The notes below the pieces were generated by a model that ran no database searches, had not been told where the DNA came from, and was given only the letters and a program-made list of their open reading frames with translations. The translations under genes were made by a program, and so were the position numbers. From an uncultured Frankineae bacterium (GTDB lineage: Bacteria; Actinomycetota; Actinomycetes; Mycobacteriales; SCTD01): a stretch of 46,524 nucleotides of DNA. Location: positions 1 to 46,524 of the forward strand of contig CADCUB010000038.1 of assembly GCA_902805775.1 (NCBI GenBank), in the 5' to 3' direction. Positions 41,750 through 46,524 of this stretch are shown here, in pieces (the first letter of the stretch is position 1; the number at the start of each line of letters is the position of its first letter).

Positions 41750-42997
41750 TCACTCCCGGACGTGCCCCTCACCGGTGACGACCCAGGTGGTGCTGGTCAG
41801 CTCCGTCAGCCCCATCGGGCCGCGGGCGTGCAGCTTCTGCGTCGAGATGCCGATCTCCGCACCGAAGCCGAACTCGCCGCCGTCGGTGAAGCGCGTCGAG
41901 GCGTTGACCATGACGGCCGCGCTGTCGAGGGAGCGCACGAAGCGGCGCGCCTGGTCGACGTCGCGGGTCACGATCGCCTCGGTGTGGCCGCTCCCCCAGC
42001 GGCGGATGTGCGCCACCGCGTCGTCCAGCGAGTCGACGACCCCCACGGCGAGGTCGAGCGAGAGGTACTCCGCCGCCCAGTCCTCGTCGGTCACCGGCAC
42101 GGCGGACGGGTCGTACGCCCGCGCCCGCGCGTCGGCGTGCAGCGTCACGCCCTCGGCCTTGAGCGCCTCGACCGCGCGCGGCAGGAACGCCTCGGCGACG
42201 TCGGCGTGCACGAGCAGCGTCTCGGCGGCGTTGCAGACGCTGGGCCGGTGCGTCTTGCTGTTCACGGTGATCGCCACGGCCTTGTCGAGGTCGGCGGCGG
42301 CGTCGACGTAGACCGTGCAGTTGCCGACGCCGGTCTCGATCACGGGCACCTGCGACTCCGTCACGACCGCGTTGATCAGTCCTGCTCCGCCACGCGGGAT
42401 GAGCACGTCGACCAGGCCCCGGGCCTGCATGAGCTCCTTGACGCTCGACCGGTCGGTGCCGGGCACCAGCTGGACGCTGTCCTGCGGCATGCCCGCGGCG
42501 GTCGCGGCGTCGGCCAGCACGTCGACGAGCACCGTGTTGCTGCGGTAGGCGCTCGCGCTGCCGCGCAGCAGCACGGCGTTGCCGCTCTTGAGGCACAGCC
42601 CGGCGGCGTCGACGGTGACGTTCGGCCGCGCCTCGTAGACGATCCCGACGACGCCCAGCGGCACGCGCACCTGGCGCAGCTCGAGGCCGTTGGGCAGCGA
42701 CGAGCCGCGTACGACCTCGCCGACCGGGTCGGGCAGGGTCGCGACGTGGCGGAGCCCGTCGGCCATCGCCTCCACGCGGGCGGTCGTGAGGGTGAGCCGG
42801 TCCAGCATCGCCTCGCTCGTCCCGGCGTCCCGCCCGGCGGCGACGTCCTCGGCGTTGGCCGCCAGGACCTCGTCGGCGCGGCGCACCAGCGCCTCGGCCA
42901 TGGCGCGCAGCGCCGCGTCCTTGTCCTTGCGCGGCAGCGGCGCCAGTGCTGCCGCTGCTGCCCGGGCCCGAGTGGCGACCGCGACGACCTCGCTCAT
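41750..42997 (-). CDS. proA: Glutamate-5-semialdehyde dehydrogenase (gamma-glutamyl phosphate reductase)
   Basis: 415 residues of the aldehyde dehydrogenase superfamily. It reduces gamma-glutamyl phosphate to the semialdehyde, the second step of proline synthesis. [16 protein letters not shown] and [16 protein letters not shown] are ProA-specific, and the catalytic Cys lies in [14 protein letters not shown]. It follows proB by 47 bases on the same strand. Confidence 0.96.
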   Translation of the reverse strand: MSEVVAVATRARAAAAALAPLPRKDKDAALRAMAEALVRRADEVLAANAEDVAAGRDAGTSEAMLDRLTLTTARVEAMADGLRHVATLPDPVGEVVRGSSLPNGLELRQVRVPLGVVGIVYEARPNVTVDAAGLCLKSGNAVLLRGSASAYRSNTVLVDVLADAATAAGMPQDSVQLVPGTDRSSVKELMQARGLVDVLIPRGGAGLINAVVTESQVPVIETGVGNCTVYVDAAADLDKAVAITVNSKTHRPSVCNAAETLLVHADVAEAFLPRAVEALKAEGVTLHADARARAYDPSAVPVTDEDWAAEYLSLDLAVGVVDSLDDAVAHIRRWGSGHTEAIVTRDVDQARRFVRSLDSAAVMVNASTRFTDGGEFGFGAEIGISTQKLHARGPMGLTELTSTTWVVTGEGHVRE

Positions 42998-43044
42998 GGC
43001 ACGAGCGTACGACCGCCGCTCGCTGCGCGGACCGGTCCGAGCCG

Positions 43045-44121
43045 CTACAGCAGGACGAGGTCGTCGCGGTGCACGACCTCACGCAGGCCCAGCTCGCGGG
43101 TCGAGCGGCCCAGCAGCGCCGGCAGCTCGGCCGCGTCGTAGGCGACCAGGCCGCGCGCGACCGGACGCCCGTCGAGACCGGACAGCTCCACCGGGTCGCC
43201 GGCGGCGAACTCGCCCTCCACGGCCGTCACCCCGGCGGGCAGCAGCGAGCTGCGGCGGTCGACCACGGCGGCCACCGCCCCGTCGTCGAGCACCAGCCGC
43301 CCGCGGGGGGTCGAGGCGTGCGCGAGCCACAGCAGCCGCCCGGGTGCCCGGGTGCCGGTCGGCGCGAAGACGGTGCCACCCTCACCGCGGAGGGCGGCCG
43401 CCGCCCGGGCGGTGGCCGCCAGCAGCACGGGCACGCCGGCGCGCGTGGCGAGCCCGGCCGCGTCGACCTTGCTGGCCATGCCGCCGCTGCCCAGTCCGCT
43501 GCCGGTGCCCCCGATGGTGAGTGCGGCGAGGTCCTGCGGACCCGAGACGTGCTCGACCAGCCGGGCGTCGGGACGGCGGGGGTCGCCGTCGTACAGCCCG
43601 TCGACGTCGGACAGCAGCACCAGCGCCTCCGCCCGCACGATGTGCGCGACCAGCGCGGCCAGCCGGTCGTTGTCGCCGAACCGGATCTCGTCGGTGGCGA
43701 CGGCGTCGTTCTCGTTCACCACCGGCACGACGCCGAGGGCGAGCAGCCGGTCGAGCGTGGTCTGGGCGTTGCGGTAGTGCGAGCGGCGTACGACGTCGTC
43801 GGCGGTCAGCAGCACCTGCCCGACGGTGCGCCCGTGCCGGGCGAAGGCCGAGGCGTAGCGCTGGACCAGCAGCATCTGCCCGACCGAGGCCGCCGCCTGC
43901 TGGGTGGCCAGGTCGCGCGGCCGCCGGCTGAGCCCGAGCGGCGCCAGGCCTGCGGCGATGGCCCCGGAGGAGACCAGCACGACCTGACCCGGGCGCGCTG
44001 CCAGCACGTCGACGAGGGCGTCGAGCCGCGCCGGGTCGAGCCCGCCGGCGGCGGTGGTCAGCGACGAGGAGCCGACCTTGACGACCAGCCGTTGCGCGGC
44101 TGCGACCGCCGAGCGGCTCAC
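43045..44121 (-). CDS. proB: Glutamate 5-kinase
   Basis: 358 residues. It phosphorylates glutamate at the gamma position, the first and usually proline-inhibited step of proline synthesis. The amino-acid kinase domain has [40 protein letters not shown] and [18 protein letters not shown]; a PUA domain fills residues from about 275. The length is normal. The start is GTG at 44121, 49 bases after the obg stop. Confidence 0.96.
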   Translation of the reverse strand: MSRSAVAAAQRLVVKVGSSSLTTAAGGLDPARLDALVDVLAARPGQVVLVSSGAIAAGLAPLGLSRRPRDLATQQAAASVGQMLLVQRYASAFARHGRTVGQVLLTADDVVRRSHYRNAQTTLDRLLALGVVPVVNENDAVATDEIRFGDNDRLAALVAHIVRAEALVLLSDVDGLYDGDPRRPDARLVEHVSGPQDLAALTIGGTGSGLGSGGMASKVDAAGLATRAGVPVLLAATARAAAALRGEGGTVFAPTGTRAPGRLLWLAHASTPRGRLVLDDGAVAAVVDRRSSLLPAGVTAVEGEFAAGDPVELSGLDGRPVARGLVAYDAAELPALLGRSTRELGLREVVHRDDLVLL

Positions 44122-44170
44122 GCGGACGCGTCCGGCCGCTGCCGTCCCGGCGCCGGGTGGCCCAGGGCCC

Positions 44171-45628
44171 TCACTCCGGGGTCGCGTGCAGCTGGGACAG
44201 CAGCTCGTCCTTGTCCAGCCCCATGCGCTCGGCCCGGCGCAGGTCCTTCTGCAGCCGGCGCTCGTCGGCGCCGACCCGGTTCTTGTCCTCGAAGCGGGCG
44301 TCCTGGCCGCGCATGCCGGAGGAGAACTGCTCGAGCTCGGTGGGCTGCCAGTCGAAGGCGACGTCGCCGATCGCCACCGTGTCGCCGGGCGACGCGCCCG
44401 CCTCCGCCAGGGCCTTCTCGACGCCGAGACGGGCGAGCCGGTCGGCGAGGTAGCCGACGGCCTCGTCGTTGCTGAAGTCGGTCTGCCGCACCCAGCGCTC
44501 GGGCTTGGCGCCCCGCACGACGTAGCCCTCGCCCTCGCGCGAGACGGTGAAGCCGAGGTCGTCCACGGCCCGCGGCCGCAGCACGATGCGCTCGGCCTGC
44601 TCGACGGGGCGCGACGCGCGGTCGGTCCCGACCAGCTCGGCCATCGCCCAGGTCAGCGGCTGCAGCCCCTCGTGGGTGGCGGCCGAGACCGTGAAGACGC
44701 GGTGACCGCGCGCCTCGAGCTCGGGCGTGACCAGCTCGGCCAGCTCGCGGGCCTCCGGCACGTCGGCCTTGTTGAGCACCACCAGCCGCGGGCGCTCGGT
44801 CAGCCTCGCGACGTCGTCCTTGTAGAGCTGCAGCTCGCTCTCGAGCACCTCGAGGTCGCTGACCGGGTCGCGGCCCGGCTCGAGCGTCGCGCAGTCGAGC
44901 ACGTGGACGAGCACCGCGCAGCGCTCCACGTGCCGCAGGAACTCCAGGCCCAGTCCCTTGCCGGCGTGGGCGCCCGGGATGAGGCCGGGCACGTCGGCGA
45001 CGGTGAAGGTGATGCCGCCGGCCTCCACCACGCCGAGGTTGGGCACGAGCGTGGTGAACGGGTAGTCGGCGATCTTGGGCCGCGCTGCCGACAGCGCGGC
45101 GATCAGGCTCGACTTGCCGGCGCTCGGGAAGCCGACCAGCGCGACGTCGGCGACGGTCTTGAGCTCGAGGACGATGTCGCGGGCCTCGCCCGGCTCGCCG
45201 AGCAGGGCGAAGCCCGGCGCCTTGCGCTTGGTGCTGGCCAGGCTGGCGTTGCCCAGACCGCCCTTGCCGCCCTTCGCGACGACGAAGCTCGCGCCCTCCC
45301 CGACCAGGTCGGCCAGCTGGATGTCGTCCTCGCCGTAGACCACGGTGCCGCTGGGGACGGGCACCTCGACGTCGTTGCCCTTGGCGCCCGTGCGCATCGA
45401 GCCCTGGCCCTGCTTGCCCGACGTCGCCTTCTGGTGCGGGTGGTAGTGGTAGTCGAGCAGCGACGTGGTGCCCGAGCGGACCACCAGGACGACGTCGCCG
45501 CCGTCACCGCCGTCCGCGCCGTCCGGACCGCCGAGCGGCTTGAACTTCTCGCGCCGGACGCTGGCGCAGCCGTTGCCCCCGTCGCCGGCGGCGACGTGCA
45601 GCACGGCACGGTCGACGAACGTGGCCAT
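44171..45628 (-). CDS. obg: GTPase Obg (CgtA)
   Basis: 485 residues with the three Obg domains. A Gly-rich Obg fold fills about 1-158. The G domain follows: [10 protein letters not shown] with K172, switch [25 protein letters not shown] and SAATHEG. The last is the C-terminal OCT domain, about residues 340-425. Obg is needed for late 50S assembly and growth control. ATG 45628 follows rpmA by 78 bases, with a hairpin between. Confidence 0.97.
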   Translation of the reverse strand: MATFVDRAVLHVAAGDGGNGCASVRREKFKPLGGPDGADGGDGGDVVLVVRSGTTSLLDYHYHPHQKATSGKQGQGSMRTGAKGNDVEVPVPSGTVVYGEDDIQLADLVGEGASFVVAKGGKGGLGNASLASTKRKAPGFALLGEPGEARDIVLELKTVADVALVGFPSAGKSSLIAALSAARPKIADYPFTTLVPNLGVVEAGGITFTVADVPGLIPGAHAGKGLGLEFLRHVERCAVLVHVLDCATLEPGRDPVSDLEVLESELQLYKDDVARLTERPRLVVLNKADVPEARELAELVTPELEARGHRVFTVSAATHEGLQPLTWAMAELVGTDRASRPVEQAERIVLRPRAVDDLGFTVSREGEGYVVRGAKPERWVRQTDFSNDEAVGYLADRLARLGVEKALAEAGASPGDTVAIGDVAFDWQPTELEQFSSGMRGQDARFEDKNRVGADERRLQKDLRRAERMGLDKDELLSQLHATPE

Positions 45629-45657
45629 CGGGTGCCTCTCTCGAGCGGGAAAGCAGC

Positions 45658-45689
45658 GAGGGCGGGTCCGGAACGCCGGACCCGCCCTC
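45658..45689 (-). terminator. Hairpin between rpmA and obg
   Basis: A perfect 14-bp inverted repeat (45658-45671 and 45676-45689) with loop AACG, 17 bases after the rpmA stop. It could lower obg expression relative to the ribosomal genes or stabilise the rplU-rpmA mRNA. Confidence 0.6.
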
Positions 45690-45706
45690 GTACGCGTGTG
45701 GTCGGG

Positions 45707-45961
45707 TCAGCCGACCTGGACGATGTTGACGGTCTTGCGACCGCGCTTGAGCCCGAACTTGACCGAGCCGGGCTCGAGCGCGAACAGCGTGTCGTCGCCC
45801 CCGCGGCCGACGCCCTCACCCGGGTGGAAGTGGGTGCCGCGCTGACGGACGAGGATCTCGCCGGCCTTGACGACCTGACCGCCGAAGCGCTTCACGCCGA
45901 GGTACTGCGCGTTGGAGTCGCGCCCGTTGCGCGAGGAGCTCGCGCCCTTCTTGTGAGCCAT
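45707..45961 (-). CDS. rpmA: 50S ribosomal protein L27
   Basis: 84 residues. It begins [19 protein letters not shown] and contains the conserved [22 protein letters not shown]. There is no N-terminal extension requiring cleavage, unlike Firmicutes L27. It starts eight bases after the rplU stop. Confidence 0.98.
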   Translation of the reverse strand: MAHKKGASSSRNGRDSNAQYLGVKRFGGQVVKAGEILVRQRGTHFHPGEGVGRGGDDTLFALEPGSVKFGLKRGRKTVNIVQVG

Positions 45962-45969
45962 GGGATCTC

Positions 45970-46302
45970 CTACTGGGCGGAGCCGGCGACGGCGCCGGTC
46001 TCGATGGCGGTGACCCGGACCTGGGTGAGCCGCTGGCGGTGGCCGAGGCGACGCTTGTAGCCCGTCTTGTTCTTGTACTTCATGATGTTGATCTTCGGGC
46101 CCTTGGTGTGGGCGACGACCTCGCCGCTCACCGTCACCCCGGCCAGCGCCGCGGCGTCGGTGGTGACGTCGGTGCCGTCGACGACGAGCAGGGCCGGCAG
46201 CGGCACCGTGTCGCCGGGCGCGCCGACGACCTTCTCGACCTCGACGACGTCACCGACGGCGACCTTGTACTGCTTGCCGCCGGTCTTGACGATGGCGTAC
46301 AC
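45970..46302 (-). CDS. rplU: 50S ribosomal protein L21
   Basis: 110 residues. [14 protein letters not shown] starts the protein and [17 protein letters not shown] is the rRNA-binding hairpin. The C-terminus is a few residues longer than the E. coli protein. GTG 46302 has AGGAG about five bases upstream. It heads the operon with rpmA. Confidence 0.97.
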   Translation of the reverse strand: MYAIVKTGGKQYKVAVGDVVEVEKVVGAPGDTVPLPALLVVDGTDVTTDAAALAGVTVSGEVVAHTKGPKINIMKYKNKTGYKRRLGHRQRLTQVRVTAIETGAVAGSAQ

Positions 46303-46381
46303 GAGGAGCTCCTTGCGGGTGCAGAGTCAGCGGTGCCGCGTCAGGCGCAGCAGAAGGGCGCGTCGGAGACGCGACCGGATC

Positions 46382-46412
46382 AGACTACCGGACCGCCTGC
46401 GCGGCCGTCGAA
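46382..46412 (-). promoter_or_regulatory. Candidate rplU promoter
   Basis: On the minus strand TAGTCT (46387-46382) with TTCGAC (46412-46407) 19 bases before it. The start would be near 46375, leaving a leader of about 73 bases before rplU. The long spacing makes this tentative. Confidence 0.35.
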
Positions 46413-46425
46413 CACTGCTGGGCGG

Positions 46426-46524
46426 GCTGCCGGTGACGCGCTGGTCGCCTCGCTGTCCCCCCTGGCGGCTGCCGGCGACGCGCTGGTCGCCTCGCTGTCA
46501 CCCCCTGGCGGGCTGCCGGCGACG
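46426..46524. repeat. Short direct repeats of 42-44 bp at the window edge
   Basis: The unit beginning GCTGCCGG occurs at 46426, 46468 and 46512, spaced 42 and 44 bases, almost identical over GACGCGCTGGTCGCCTCGC. The array runs off the window. There is no inverted-repeat or spacer structure as in CRISPR arrays. It could belong to the end of a neighbouring gene or to an intergenic array. Confidence 0.75.

Overview
The window is a very GC-rich stretch of a bacterial chromosome. GTG starts are common, AGGAG-type ribosome binding sites recur and leaderless starts seem present. The block rplU-rpmA-obg-proB-proA and the block nadD-rsfS-phosphatase-tRNA-Ala are arranged as in Actinomycetota, so I read the source as a high-GC actinobacterium. 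Genus cannot be fixed from this sequence.

Layout. Positions 1-6,600: the 3' end of a GlcF-type iron-sulfur protein, an Nramp-superfamily transporter with unusual core motifs, a small membrane protein, a secreted GH13 amylase flanked by two X25-like starch modules, and a DinB-fold protein. Positions 6,700-13,500: a three-module adenylation / carrier / membrane acyltransferase protein, then a Hen1-Pnkp RNA repair operon. Positions 13,586-17,844: a convergent SNF2 helicase, an O-methyltransferase and a SAM hydroxide adenosyltransferase. Positions 17,958-24,501: a complete OpuC-type ABC importer for quaternary ammonium compounds (two permeases, ATPase with CBS domains, lipoprotein). Divergent from it is a 2-oxoglutarate/Fe(II) oxygenase, which converges with a choline/carnitine-family acyltransferase that is rare in bacteria. 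Positions 24,692-26,692: a GNAT protein, an NAD-dependent epimerase and tRNA-Ala(GGC).

Positions 26,712-28,551 hold a histidine phosphatase, rsfS, a one-helix protein and nadD. Next come tandem 74-bp palindromic repeats and a VWA/MoxR pair. Positions 31,252-40,822 form a galactoside utilisation locus: GH42 beta-galactosidase, DeoR regulator and galactokinase on the minus strand, divergent from a sugar-binding lipoprotein, two permeases and a GH36 alpha-galactosidase on the plus strand. The import ATPase is absent, so a shared one is expected. The two promoters each carry a copy of the same 17-nt motif, a candidate operator for the DeoR protein. After a small dehydrogenase come proA, proB, obg, rpmA and rplU on the minus strand, ending in short direct repeats at the window edge.

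Most original leads: the importer / oxygenase / acyltransferase neighbourhood, in which the acyltransferase has Gln where carnitine enzymes have Arg and choline enzymes have Asn; the one-chain adenylation-carrier-acyltransferase protein behind a possible iron box; and the paired operator motif in the galactoside locus.
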